64,000 nucleotides of DNA from Adiantum capillus-veneris (Eukaryota; Streptophyta; Polypodiopsida; Polypodiales; Pteridaceae): assembly GCA_014529385.2 (NCBI GenBank), contig CM043955.1, forward strand, positions 143,975,640 through 144,039,639, in the 5' to 3' direction. Every line of letters begins with the position of its first letter. The stretch's first letter is position 1. Below, in pieces: positions 33,326-43,985 of this stretch. The notes below the pieces were generated by a model. That model ran no database searches and was not told the DNA's origin. It saw nothing but the letters and a program-made list of their open reading frames with translations. The position numbers were made by a program, and so were the translations under genes.

Positions 33326-33750
33326 GTGCATGGGTTTCTAGGGGGTGATGAAGCTCAAGAAGTGTTCAACAAGGTGAAGGGTATTCTATGTCAACTACAT
33401 ACAGTGTGTCCTCCCAACCAAGAGGATGATTTCCATAATGTTTTGAAGGAAGGTACCTTGGCAATTGGAGTAGTGTTGTTGCAAATTTTGGATAGAAATT
33501 ACAAGTTGGAAAGTCTTGGAGAAGCGACCTATACTGAAGCAAAATAGTGGGTGATGGATTTAGTCGTTGCTTGCAGCAAGTTCAAAGTGTATCTGATTGT
33601 TTGGAAGTTTTATGTGTTGACAACTAACAATTCATCCCTTGAAGTGGTGTTGCACTTGATGCTAAGAAAGCGGATTATAAAGTGGGTGATAGGGCTGCAA
33701 GAGTTTGAGTTTGAGTTCAAGGTTGACCATATGAGTCAGTCTCATTAATT
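33326..33750 (+). pseudogene. element E first RNase H (degenerate)
   Basis: Follows RT and contains LAIGVVLLQ, EATYTEAK and LTTNNSS at the places of the catalytic blocks, but the aspartates are absent (NNSS where TDH is usual), as in element A. A stop interrupts at about 33546. Confidence 0.65.
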
Positions 33751-33799
33751 GATAGATATATTGGTCGATAGGGAGGTCAAGTTGCTAGTTTAGCCAAGG

Positions 33800-34261
33800 G
33801 TGGTGCGAGATGAATCTAAAGAAGCGCCAGATTTGGAAGGAGCATTTGCTATGTGGTTTGATGGTTCTTATAGGAGGGTTATACAGAAAGCAGGTGGAGG
33901 TGTGGTGATACAAGATCCACATGGAAAATTGATTATTTCAAAGGCTTGCAACTTGGAGGACATTCACACCAACAATGAGGCGAAGTATCTTATTTTACAT
34001 TTGTGTTTGAAGTAGTGCATGGAGTTTGGCATATCCAGATTGGTGGTAAAAGGGGATGTTTTGTTAGTCATCAAGCAGCTATTAGGCCAATGGCAGGTAA
34101 AACAAGATTCATTAAAGCATTGGTCTTTTTCCATTAAAAAGTTGTTGAAGTCTTTTGAAGGGGTTCAATTCAAGCATATCAAAAGAGAGCACAACCAAGA
34201 AGCGGACCAACTTGAAAGTAGCAGAGTGCATGTACATGTTTTAGGTTTATATGTGGCCTGA
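33800..34261 (+). pseudogene. element E second RNase H
   Basis: MWFDGSYRR, NNEAKYL, VKGDVLLV and NQEADQL hold the four acids D, E, D, D of an archaeal-type RNase H, all preserved although a stop lies at 34013-34015. This extra domain marks the Tat-like branch. Confidence 0.82.
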
Positions 34262-34385
34262 GCCACTTATGCAGGTCATGAAACTTATGTGGCCCAAGCC
34301 ACTTATGTTATAGGTCATGCAAGCAGCAGAGTGCAAATATATGTTATAGGTTTATATGTGGCCCGAGCCACTTATGCAGGTCTGA
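34221..34385 (+). repeat. 105-bp-period tandem duplication between second RNase H and integrase
   Basis: GCAGAGTGCA followed by TAGGTTTATATGTGGCC starts at 34221 and again at 34326. The unit contains GTGGCCTGAGCCAC, which occurs three times in slightly varied form and can fold as a short hairpin. Confidence 0.8.
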
Positions 34386-34479
34386 AACTTTGAAGGAAAT
34401 TCAAGACTTTTTGGGTTCAGGCCAGTGTCTAGAAAGGTTGTCCAAGCTGCAAAAACAAAGGATAGTATAGAATGCCCGC

Positions 34480-35672
34480 AAGTTCACATTGATAAGGGAG
34501 GATTTGAAGGCCTATGGTCAGGATGAAGTATTGCGGAGGGTGCTTTATAAAGAGAAAATCGGCATGGTACTGCAACAGTGTCATGAGGAAACTGGACATC
34601 AAGGTAAAGATAAGGTTTTTCTTTGAATCTTAAGAGCAGGCTTTTGGTAGCCTTCCATAGTACGAGATGTGCACTATTGGTGCCAGGCTTGCCATGAATG
34701 CTAGACTATGGGTGAGAGGAGGCTGGTAGCTGAGTGACATGGGGCTATCATTTCCACAATGCTTTTGAAAAGTGGGGTTTGGATGCCATCGATCCACTCC
34801 CGAAGTCAACGAGCAATACGAAATACATTGTGGTGGCCATTGATTATTTTACCAAGTGAGTTGAAGCAAAGGCATTTAGGGAGGTAAAGGCTCATGTTGT
34901 GGCTCAATTTGTTTTTTATAGCATCTGTTGTCATTTTGGAGTACCAAGGGTTCTTGTTTTATATAGAGGATATGGATTTAGAAGCAAGCTCATGAGGGCT
35001 TTGGTGGAGAAACTGGGCATTCAACACCAATTCTCTTCACCCTATCATCCTCAATGCAATGGTCTAGTGGAGAGTGCAAACGGGCCAATCATAAAGATGC
35101 TAACAAAGTATGTATACAAGTAGGAATTTTAGTGGGAAGTGAATCTTGAGATATTTCTATGGGTGTATAATACATCTTAAAAAGTGGCTATTAACTTCAC
35201 TCTGTTTGAGTTGGTATATGGTAAGGAAGCAGTGTTGCCAGTGCATACACAGCTAGGTTTTTTGAAGGGGATGTGGCGAGCCAATGCCATGTAGTAGGAG
35301 GTTTTGCATCACCAAATTGTCAGTCTTGAAGCTTTGTGGATGGACATAGAGGTGGCAGCAGAGTACTATGTGAAGCAGTGGGCGAAACGGATCGCCAAGT
35401 TCAATCAAAGCTTGACAGATAAGAAGATAGAGGAGCAAGACCAGGTGATGAAGTATGAGAGCTATTTGGATTTTACCTTTCAAAAGAAGTTCAAGAAGAA
35501 GTGGATGGATCTATACAGAGTACAAAAGGCTTTTCCAAATGGGACCTATCAATTGGCACAATCAAATGGTAGGCTGCTTAGAAATAGGGTGAATGGGGTG
35601 CGGCTTAAGTTGTACTTTGACAATATTTTGGTACTGGCTGAACATGAATGTTCAATAGGGGGTGGGCAATGA
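34480..35672 (+). pseudogene. element E integrase
   Basis: Zinc finger HHCC is visible (CHEETGHQGKDK then WCQACHEC, about 34590-34700) with stops inside. Core: first Asp in WGLDAIDPLP. The second site reads LYRGYGF where SDRGTGF is usual, so Asp is replaced by Tyr. Glu is kept in NGLVESANG (about 35070). The C-terminal domain (YRVQKAFPNGTYQL, NRVNGVRLK) is open from 35304 to the stop at 35670-35672, which overlaps the LTR start. Confidence 0.83.
35657..35669 (+). other. polypurine tract, element E
   Basis: AGGGGGTGGGCAA directly before TGATGGTGCAACC, the LTR start. Confidence 0.7.
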
Positions 35673-36260
35673 TGGTGCAACCAAAGTTGGTTGATGCTAA
35701 AAGGTGTGTTGTGCAGGGCTAGAGATGTTGACAAGTGTGGGGTAAAGAGCAAAAGCAGGTATAGGAGGCAAGAGCAGGCAAGAGGCAGCTGAGATGTATG
35801 TATAATGCGATTTCTTTTGGCCAAAAAGGGCTCTACAAAGGGCCAATTGGGATAGTGGATCATCCAAGTGCTCAAAGTACTGAATTATTGTTTTGAGATG
35901 TAGTATTTGAGGTACCCTAGAAGCCGGTCTAGATGGCTCCTCAAATGGAGCTTGCGTGCCAAAGTTATGATGATTTCAATCTAGAAGGTTTGGTAGATCC
36001 TGGACGGATATGACAGATGGGGACAAGTGGCTAGGGTTGGTTTAGTGGGTAAATGTGAAGTACTCAAGTTGTGGAGCATGTAGGACCTTCCAGATTAAAA
36101 TTGGATCCCAAATGTACAAGGTATGGTCAATTGAAAGATTTTTTAGGGCCAACGATGGGCCCACTTGATTGTATTGGAAAGTGTTCCAATTGGAAGATTT
36201 TGAGCATCACTAGGGCTTGCAAGGCTAGTGTCTAGCACATAGAACTGACAGGAATAGACG
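35670..36260 (+). repeat. 3' LTR start of element E
   Basis: Starts TGATGGTGCAACC after the polypurine tract. Aligns to the minus-strand copy split by copia-2 (28976-29188 and 23230-23530). The 3' end of the LTR was not found. Confidence 0.7.
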
Positions 36261-36545
36261 AGTCATCAAATGGAATCACAAGGGCTGGAGTTGCAGATCT
36301 GCACAGCCAAAGAAAAGTCAAATTATGTGTGGCAAGGGCTTTGCAGAGCTACATGGAGACTCTACTGCAACCTCTCAGCAATAGAGCAAAGAAGTTGGTA
36401 CCAAGTGCAGCTAGCTCTGCTTCTAGCCTTTTGTGAAGGCCAAAAGACCATCAAAGCAGAGGTAGTCTCTGAAGGTGAAGAGTCATGGAATTCCACCAAT
36501 AGCTGATATATGAGTGGATCTTAGGATTATTGGAGCAACAAAAGC

Positions 36546-37025
36546 TTGATTACTACTGAAGATTTGGGGATCTCTTGCAGGATTTTGGATGCAGTACTCG
36601 GTGGAGGGCATACTGTAGGAGAGCAAGATAGTGAAGTGGATGGTCTTTATCCAGATGGTGTATCCATTTCAATTCAAAATTTCAAAGTGGTGTCAGGTGT
36701 TGGTTTGATAGAGCAAGAGGGTGGGCAGCCTTGCCATGAGCACCATGCAAAGGTGCATCACGTTCTAGATTTGGTGTCTGGCCGTGGAGAGGTGTCTCCG
36801 ATAGCAGACTCTATGGGAATTGATGGAGATGTATCCTTGGAGTGTGTGTTGTCATTTATCAAGGATGAGAGGATATTTCCTTTTCACCATTCTAATTCCG
36901 GCTTCGACTTTGAAAAGGTATGGTATGAATTCATGTCTTACTTAACTGATGATGTGAGGAGTGAGCAGGTGCACTCAGAAGAAGAAGCACTAGTTTGCAA
37001 GCTCATAGAAGATTTGCCAAACTAG
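36546..37025 (+). CDS. unrecognised 159-codon ORF downstream of element E
   Basis: Open frame, acidic, with no motif I recognise: no zinc knuckle, protease or helicase signature. It lies about 0.9 kb past the E polypurine tract. A second ORF follows at once in the next frame, which suggests one longer protein broken by a frameshift. It could be an extra ORF carried by an element or unrelated sequence. Coding status is not proven. Confidence 0.35.
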   Translation: MITTEDLGISCRILDAVLGGGHTVGEQDSEVDGLYPDGVSISIQNFKVVSGVGLIEQEGGQPCHEHHAKVHHVLDLVSGRGEVSPIADSMGIDGDVSLECVLSFIKDERIFPFHHSNSGFDFEKVWYEFMSYLTDDVRSEQVHSEEEALVCKLIEDLPN

Positions 37026-37026
37026 G

Positions 37027-37437
37027 GTGGTTGGGCAATCATCCATTGTCAAGGAGCTGATGGTTATAGAGATTGAGGCTGTAGTAGCCAAGATGTCTAC
37101 AGAAGAAGATGTTATATCTGTGTGTGATCTTGTAGATGGGGACTTTGTGGCTCCTTTTACAGATTCAAAGGTTTTGAATGTGCTTGCTATCAAGTACAAT
37201 GAGTCTTTGGATGATGAATGGGGTTTTGATGAGCCGGATGTTCCGATGGATCCCTTCCAACAGTTCTATGTCAACGAGGCTTTAGGCACGATCAAGGCTA
37301 TGAGAAGCTTGTCTCCTATTCAGGAGTCAAACAAGCAAGAGATGCAGCAGCCAATGCTAAAAGACACCTCTCTCGACACTCATGAAGTAGAGGAAATCCA
37401 TGAAGAATATTTCTATCTTGTACAAAGTGTACTCTAA
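37027..37437 (+). CDS. unrecognised 136-codon acidic ORF
   Basis: Follows the preceding ORF after one base, in the +1 frame. Strongly acidic (for example DDEWGFDEPDVPMDPFQQF). No known domain. Its composition is more protein-like than the surrounding sequence, with many Glu/Asp and few Ser/Leu runs. Confidence 0.35.
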   Translation: MVGQSSIVKELMVIEIEAVVAKMSTEEDVISVCDLVDGDFVAPFTDSKVLNVLAIKYNESLDDEWGFDEPDVPMDPFQQFYVNEALGTIKAMRSLSPIQESNKQEMQQPMLKDTSLDTHEVEEIHEEYFYLVQSVL

Positions 37438-38270
37438 GAGTGATCTCAAAGCCAACTACAATGTATATATGGTTTATTTTTCATGTTTTAAGAGCTTTCA
37501 ACATATTGCACAAGTTAAAGGCAGCATGTGCTTAGAGTTCTCTAGTGAAGCTTGAGTTGAGCATGAATGCTCAACTAGAGGGGTGGGAAAAGATGATCAA
37601 TTCGAGATTATTCTCAACCAGTGCATGTGAGAGAAAGGAAATCCCAAGGTCAGCAACGTTTGTAATGGTCGTGCAAGTGTTAAAGCAGGTTCATGGCCTA
37701 TCTGAGTGGCAGCTTTCCAAGTTGATCTCATCGGGACCTTTCTGCTCCAAGATCGACATGTTTTGAAGCTTAAAATCGACCATCATGTAGAACACCTTTG
37801 GCTAGCAAGGAAAACGTGGATTTCGAGTAGACGCAATCAAAGAAGTTGGTGAGAAGCGAGCTAGAGGAGGGCTATCTTGAGTGGTCAAGTGTCATTGTTG
37901 CAAAAAAGTGCATTGTTGCAAAAAAGTGTTGGAGCAATAGCAACTCAAACTTTCATGGCAGGAATTAGTTCTAGTTTCCTTTTTGGCATGCCCAAAGGGC
38001 AAAGGCTATAGAGATGCCTTCTCTTTTTGCTTACTAAAATAGAAAAGAGGTTGAGTTGTATTTTCAAACATTTTTTGATAGGCCAAAAATATTGATTGGT
38101 TGAAATAAGATAATGGGCACTCATTTAAGTGAAGAGTGTGTAAATCTAATGATGGGATGTCTTGAGTTATGAAATATGAACTTCTGCGTTGCACGCTCGA
38201 TTACTCAATTACTCCATTACACTTCCTTCAAAATACTAGAAGGTAGAAATTAAAAACTATCAAAGAAACT
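37438..38270. other. unassigned stretch with a second polypurine-like tract
   Basis: GAGCATGAATGCTCAACTAG followed by AGGGGTGGGAAAAGATGATC at about 37559-37596 echoes the E pol end and polypurine tract (35640-35680). The true 3' LTR might begin here, with 35670-37560 as an untranslated or extra-ORF region. Not resolved. Confidence 0.35.
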
Positions 38271-38850
38271 ATGGAAAGGTACCAAGACTAACGATTGGCA
38301 CTATGCCAAGGAGGTACCAAAGCGGTCCCATCCTACAATGATAAGGTCCAAGGCTCAACCAAAACAATGCAAAGGATCAAAACTACCAAAAATTGTACCT
38401 AAGATTCAAAGGGCAGTTATGCACCAATGAGATTAAGAACATACCAAGGAATCTTCTAATAAAATCTAGATTGGGTACTATAACAAGGAAGGCCAAGGTA
38501 GTAGCATCTTACATGTCTAAGTACCCAGGCACTTCCAAGACAAAGTAAACATACCAAAGCTAGTTAGAAGAAATACCAAATACAGTGAGAGGTAGTACCT
38601 ATAAATACCAAAGAGACCAGGAAAAGTAGCCAAGACATCCCTACAATCATCAAAAGTACCAAACAGTATTGTATGAACCAAAGACCAGGGAGATGCCAAT
38701 GTAGTCCCAAAGAAAGCTATGATTGGAAGTATATCAAGGACGACTCAAGGCAGTACCAAGACAAAGCAAACTACCAAATTTAGGTAGAAATCATATCAAA
38801 ATTAGATGGGGTAGTGTTTATAAAAACCAAGGAGACCATGGAAAGGTACC
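38270..38850. repeat. degenerate repeats of roughly 220 bp
   Basis: Blocks such as CAAGACAAAG...ACCAAA...GAGACCA...GGAAA.GTA recur near 38530-38640 and 38752-38860, with similar phrases near 38275. The spacing is about 220 bp and identity is moderate. Confidence 0.5.
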
Positions 38851-39426
38851 AAAGCCAATCCTACAGTAGTCAATAGTGCCAAAGAGTATTGTATGCACCA
38901 AAGACCAAGGATGTTGATGTACAAGGGAAACCTTCAACTGTATGCACAATCCAAAATTTCAAGATGTATTTCCAAAATGCATTACACAACTACCAATGAA
39001 GTAACAAATGTACGTAAAGGCCCTAATGTAAAACATAGGAGTCCCTAGTCAGATAGACAAACTCGGACCAAGGGAGCATTTACTATACTTGCTCCTGCTC
39101 AAGATCCATTTGGAGCTTTTTTATGTCCTCAGAACCCTAGGAATTGTAGCATGTGTTGCTGCAAGATCGGCTTCTACCTCCTTCACCTCTTCATCATTAG
39201 TTGGACTTTTGTTTTGGAGCTCTTGCAATCACCCTATATACAGTTCGATGTCCACTTTTATTTGTTCGGCCACAGCGTTGGATCCCTCACAACTAAGCAG
39301 TGCCTCCTTTTTTAGCTGGATCGAGGTCCTCATCTCAAAGAGCCTATCCATAGTGTGCTTGCACTTGCTCGGCATCCTCTCCACCAATAACTCCAAATCG
39401 GCGACATAGTCACAAACCGGCAAATT
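38851..39426. repeat. 576-bp tandem duplication, copy 1
   Basis: Starts AAAGCCAATCCTACAG and ends ACCGGCAAATT. Copy 2 follows with no gap. I found no difference between the copies on reading through. Confidence 0.95.
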
Positions 39427-40002
39427 AAAGCCAATCCTACAGTAGTCAATAGTGCCAAAGAGTATTGTATGCACCAAAGACCAAGGATGTTGATGTACAA
39501 GGGAAACCTTCAACTGTATGCACAATCCAAAATTTCAAGATGTATTTCCAAAATGCATTACACAACTACCAATGAAGTAACAAATGTACGTAAAGGCCCT
39601 AATGTAAAACATAGGAGTCCCTAGTCAGATAGACAAACTCGGACCAAGGGAGCATTTACTATACTTGCTCCTGCTCAAGATCCATTTGGAGCTTTTTTAT
39701 GTCCTCAGAACCCTAGGAATTGTAGCATGTGTTGCTGCAAGATCGGCTTCTACCTCCTTCACCTCTTCATCATTAGTTGGACTTTTGTTTTGGAGCTCTT
39801 GCAATCACCCTATATACAGTTCGATGTCCACTTTTATTTGTTCGGCCACAGCGTTGGATCCCTCACAACTAAGCAGTGCCTCCTTTTTTAGCTGGATCGA
39901 GGTCCTCATCTCAAAGAGCCTATCCATAGTGTGCTTGCACTTGCTCGGCATCCTCTCCACCAATAACTCCAAATCGGCGACATAGTCACAAACCGGCAAA
40001 TT
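39427..40002. repeat. 576-bp tandem duplication, copy 2
   Basis: Head-to-tail repeat of 38851-39426, ending ACCGGCAAATT at 40002. On the minus strand both copies contain an open helical stretch (see the 39805-40029 entry). Confidence 0.95.
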
Positions 40003-40029
40003 ATGCCGATAGGCCCGATCTTCATGCAC
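39805..40029 (-). CDS. unrecognised helical ORF within the 576-bp duplication
   Basis: On the minus strand the frame begins MHEDRAYRHNLPVCDYVADL and continues with a Leu/Glu/Lys-rich, probably coiled-coil segment to 39805; after one stop the frame goes on helically (LQELQNKS..EVEADLAATHAT). The same frame occurs in copy 1 (39229-39525). It resembles a gag or extra-ORF coiled coil in composition only. No family recognised. Confidence 0.3.
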   Translation of the reverse strand: MHEDRAYRHNLPVCDYVADLELLVERMPSKCKHTMDRLFEMRTSIQLKKEALLSCEGSNAVAEQIKVDIELYIG

Positions 40030-40071
40030 AAGTTGCTGCTAGACTGTATGATGCAAGGATTTTTACCACTG

Positions 40072-40337
40072 TGATGGGCAGCCTTAGAGGCACCATTTTC
40101 CTTTCTCCAACCATCAATCTTCCACTCCAACCCCCCTCCTCTTGCTCTGCACATCTAAATAACGTTTTCACCAAACTTGGTCCATGCCACGTGTCAAGAC
40201 AATGGTAGGACCAGTCCAGGCCAAGTGCCAGGACGGACATCCAGTCAAGGGGGTCCCTATATTTAAAAGGCCAAGGGCCTATATAGGGCATGGCTGGGTG
40301 GTGATGAGCATGTTCAGTTCCCCTGCCCTTTAAAGCA
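40072..40337 (+). repeat. probable LTR end with TATA boxes (third copia-type element)
   Basis: CCTATATTTAAAAGGCC and GCCTATATAGGG near 40255-40280 lie 60-80 bp before TAAAGCA and a tRNA-Met primer site, as expected for the end of a 5' LTR. The left edge is a guess at a TG dinucleotide. No matching 3' LTR or coding region was found in the window. Confidence 0.45.
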
Positions 40338-40338
40338 C

Positions 40339-40350
40339 TGGTATCAGAGC
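40339..40350 (+). promoter_or_regulatory. primer-binding site, tRNA-Met
   Basis: TGGTATCAGAGC one base after ...AAAGCA. The third such site in the window. Confidence 0.75.
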
Positions 40351-40406
40351 AAGGTGGAGAGGAAGGAGGGTGGAGCCATGGTGAGGACGATGGATTTCTC
40401 AAGGCA

Positions 40407-40553
<147 letters not shown>

Positions 40554-40625
40554 CAAAGAGGAAAGCAAGCTATGGAGGGCGTGGCTTCCATGTGGAGTTA
40601 TTGGCGACATGCAAACCGGGGTCGG

Positions 40626-40705
40626 GGTTCACGGCGTGTGCATAAACCCTTGATAGGCGGGGACTGGTTCACGGCGTGTGCATAAACCCTTGCTAGGCGG
40701 GGAGG
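40626..40705. repeat. 40-bp tandem repeat, two copies
   Basis: GGTTCACGGCGTGTGCATAA starts at 40626 and again at 40666, with one base difference in the unit; a partial third GGCGTGTGCA follows near 40720. Confidence 0.85.
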
Positions 40706-43700
40706 CCGAAACAACCATGGCGTGTGCACAGCGGCTTGGCCGAGGAGGGAGCTCATCGACCTTCACCAAATCTGGCATGGCCGAGCTTGTTCGGATCGCG
40801 TAGCAGAGGCCAGCGTTTTTCGTTTCTGTGTTGCGGCCTTTTGAGCCCACTAGAGGGAGCTATGAGCACACGCCATCATCGGCAGCAGCAGAACAAGGTT
40901 TATTTATATAAAAAACCCTATTTGGGTTTTTTTTTAATATAAAAAAGGGGAAGGGAGCGTGCCCATAGTCGGCAGCTCCCCTCTACCTCTTGAAGTACCA
41001 AGATCATCGGCATATGAGATTCCTTCTTGGGTGCTTGGCAAGTTGCCGTTTTGGGAAAGGCTACCAACGACATAGCAGCACGTTTTTTTATCGACATCCG
41101 TAGTACATACTATGGTTCCAAAAAGAAAGTGACATGCTTCGGCATGGCCAACCTTTCAAGGAAAGATGGCTGCATGAGGGCATCGTAGAGATCGATTTTT
41201 CTCACAAATTTGATCTTTTCCAACCGCGACAAAGACCAGACTGGATTATCAGGTTTGAGCTTCCATATTCTTTTTGTTTTCATAGTTCTATGTATACTAT
41301 TGCATTGCAAGAACAATTCATTAGGTAACATGTTAATCTTGACCATGGTACACTCCGAGATTACCTACGAGATGGGTATGGCCATGATCAATGCAATACG
41401 TCCAATTTATAGATGGGCATTCTCGTGAATTGGACTAAGGAGCAAGGCTCCAATAGAGATAACCTATGCAAGGGATTTTTGGCATTCTACCGAGGCAAGG
41501 TTGTCTTGTCGTACATACAACTCAGACATGGCCGGTGCCTTATAAGGCAACAGTAATTGGCAAGCTCCATCATTAATTCGATTCTCAGAAGCAGACAATC
41601 CAAAATACTGAAGTTGAATCCATTGACGGCTTTGTCTATGGAACCAAACATCAGTATCGGGAAAATCTTTTCTTGGTTTTCTTCTTGCTGGCAAATCATT
41701 AGATTCTTCCGGTGGCAAGCTTAGTCGTTAAGTGAACTTAATAAGGTACACAGTTGATTTTTAGTTATGGAGCATCTGCTTGATAGCTATGATATGCAAT
41801 AGACGTGCATACACTTTAGGCATGCACCGCACAAGCATGGCTTGTGAAAATTATTGTAAGCACCAAAATTTGGCATCAAGCATGGCTTGAGTACCAACCA
41901 CCTTGCTTTCGCACAACTTTTCAATGATTCAATTTGATGATATAGCATAATAAATTTGCAATTTTTTAGTACCTCAAGGAGACATGAACGGCCTCTTTTT
42001 GGACTTGTTAAAGGCAGCAAGTTGCTCGGCATGGCTTACTCCTTCTTACTGTTTCTTGCAGCTGACAGAGGATGCATCCCACACACAGTACTGTGAAATT
42101 GCTCGACACGGTCGATTCTTTTTGTTCTAATATCTGCAGTCACATCCATTGGCTCTCATGACTCTTACATTAAGTTGTTTCACATTTAGTCTATGGTATT
42201 AGCATACACAATGGGGAAGGAATAGGCAAGGTGTTTGCAAGTGGATTCAATATTGTAGGTTATGGCCTTATGTGCCAGACGGGTGTATAGGACATTCAAG
42301 GGCGTCTATGCAGATATGGCTATGGGCCGTTTTGGAATGAGTTTCCCTCCCAACTCATGACAACTGGTTGGAGCGACAATGACCAGGTTAGATAAGTTTC
42401 AGTTTTTCCTATTTTTTCCTGTTTACACTTTACTTGGCAATTACTGTCATTCTGCAAAGCAAAGTGCTTTGGCAATTTTATAGGAAGCACGGCTTCAGGG
42501 AACTGGCAAAACATGGAATATCAGCTCACAAAATCCCTACCAGTCTAAACTATGCAAGGTATGCTAGTGAAGTGGACTCAATACTATTGTGTTTGCGGGT
42601 CGCCGCGACGGACGTCCATAGCATAGCTCTCAAGCATCAACATGAAATTATCGATACAGGGAAAACGACTTGGATGAGGCATGGAAACTCATTAGGATGT
42701 CAACCCTAATGAAGTGAACTCGAAGAGATGCAACTACTAACTCTACAAGCAAATCAATCGCACCAAAGCCAAGTAATCTGCCTATGTACTTCTACACAGC
42801 TCTACAATCATCACGCCCGTTCACCATGCAAATCATATCGGAATTGCACGAAACTTGAAGGGAAGCTACAAGGGACTATCACGAACATATCTTATCACTG
42901 TCATAGCATTCTGGAGAGGTACAAAGATCGCGATCTTTCGTCCCACAGTATGCAAAAACAATAAACGGATGATCCTAAAGGGTCATTTTTGGGTCCCTAA
43001 AGCCTCTCCTAGGGTCAAAACAACATAAATTACGCATATAAACACTCAAAACAGCGATTTGAGGCCTCAAACTCGTAGTTGAAAACCTACACCGAATCTT
43101 GAATGATTCACTTGAATGAAAGAGCAAGATGAGAGGAACACAATGCAATAATCAAATCTGAATTTGGATTACCGTAGCCGCAATGGCGAAGATTACAAGT
43201 TTTAACAAGGAGCTCTCAAATGTGCGCTGTCTTCTCAGTTCTCCATTAAAAAGATTATCCTCAAACTTACAAAAAATGACCTTTATAGATTAGGTCTTTA
43301 CAAATGGCTTGTCCGGCCATAAGCTCATAAACATCTAACTGGCTCTCTAATATACAATTGCTCCCATAAGAATAATCATACATCCTTTGACAAATTCTCG
43401 ACTTAGAGATGCTTCCTTACAAAACAATGGTTTCTCAGAAAAATATGATCCTTCTCTGGAAATGGCCGCTTGTTGCTTCGTCCGTCAAACACTCCTCCCC
43501 TCCTTATCCTTGCACGCCCTCGTGCCGGTTCAGTGCTTTGGCCGTTGATGTGGCTCCAATGAAGCAAGTGTCGCTGAAAAACTTCTTGTTCATAGGACGG
43601 CTTCCAAGGCTTCTTGATGCTGTCTGAATGGATTTTCAGATAACGTGTATTGGTATGCTACGTACCTTGCCTTGAGGTCCTTCGCCATAGGATGGAAAAT

Positions 43701-43985
43701 CCTTGAGTCAATTTCGAAGAATCCTATGACGAAGGCCTCTTCAAATGTCTACAAGTAGTGTGATAGCAGGTACATTAGCCTGGAGTACATGGCCATCAAG
43801 ATGTGTCGTGGTGAGGAATCTTGTAGATTCCATCAGATGCCTCTGTGTTCTTCCAAGAACAGATTCCACGAATGATCGTCGCCTTCAGTGTCTTTAAACA
43901 CCTGGATGCAAGTGACGATCATCCGGGCTATCTTTACTAACATTTGGCACGCGAAGTCAGGGACATCCCGCACCAATGTGACTGT
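40706..43985. other. unassigned 3.3-kb stretch
   Basis: No LTR termini, retroelement motifs or recognisable host exons found on either strand. Short open frames such as 41464-41718 (minus) and 42434-42709 (plus) have protein-like composition, but I match them to nothing. It may be the internal part of the element started by the 40339 primer site, or old host sequence. Confidence 0.4.

Larger units (their letters stand above)
30440..36260 (+). mobile_element. Ty3/gypsy retrotransposon, element E (Tat-like, decayed)
   Basis: Order: primer-site-like sequence, gag, protease, RT, degenerate RNase H, second RNase H, integrase, polypurine tract, LTR start. The second RNase H places it near the Tat branch, but its proteins differ clearly from family A/C/D. 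Frames are broken throughout and the integrase has lost a catalytic Asp. The end given is where LTR similarity to the 23230-29188 copy can still be followed; the true LTR end may lie further right. Confidence 0.85.

Noticed and set aside
30440-36260. Element E as an integrated pararetrovirus (caulimovirid)
   Set aside because: It has integrase, a second RNase H, a polypurine tract and an LTR; no movement or coat protein motif seen.
38851-40002. CRISPR-like or satellite array
   Set aside because: Only two long identical units without spacers, in a plant context.
40912-40932. AAAAAACCC...GGGTTTTTT as a Rho-independent terminator
   Set aside because: Such terminators are bacterial; here it is an AT-rich dyad in plant repeat DNA.
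41100-42760. Possible host gene exons with GT/AG borders
   Set aside because: Short open pieces on both strands, no consistent splice pattern and no protein family I recognise.
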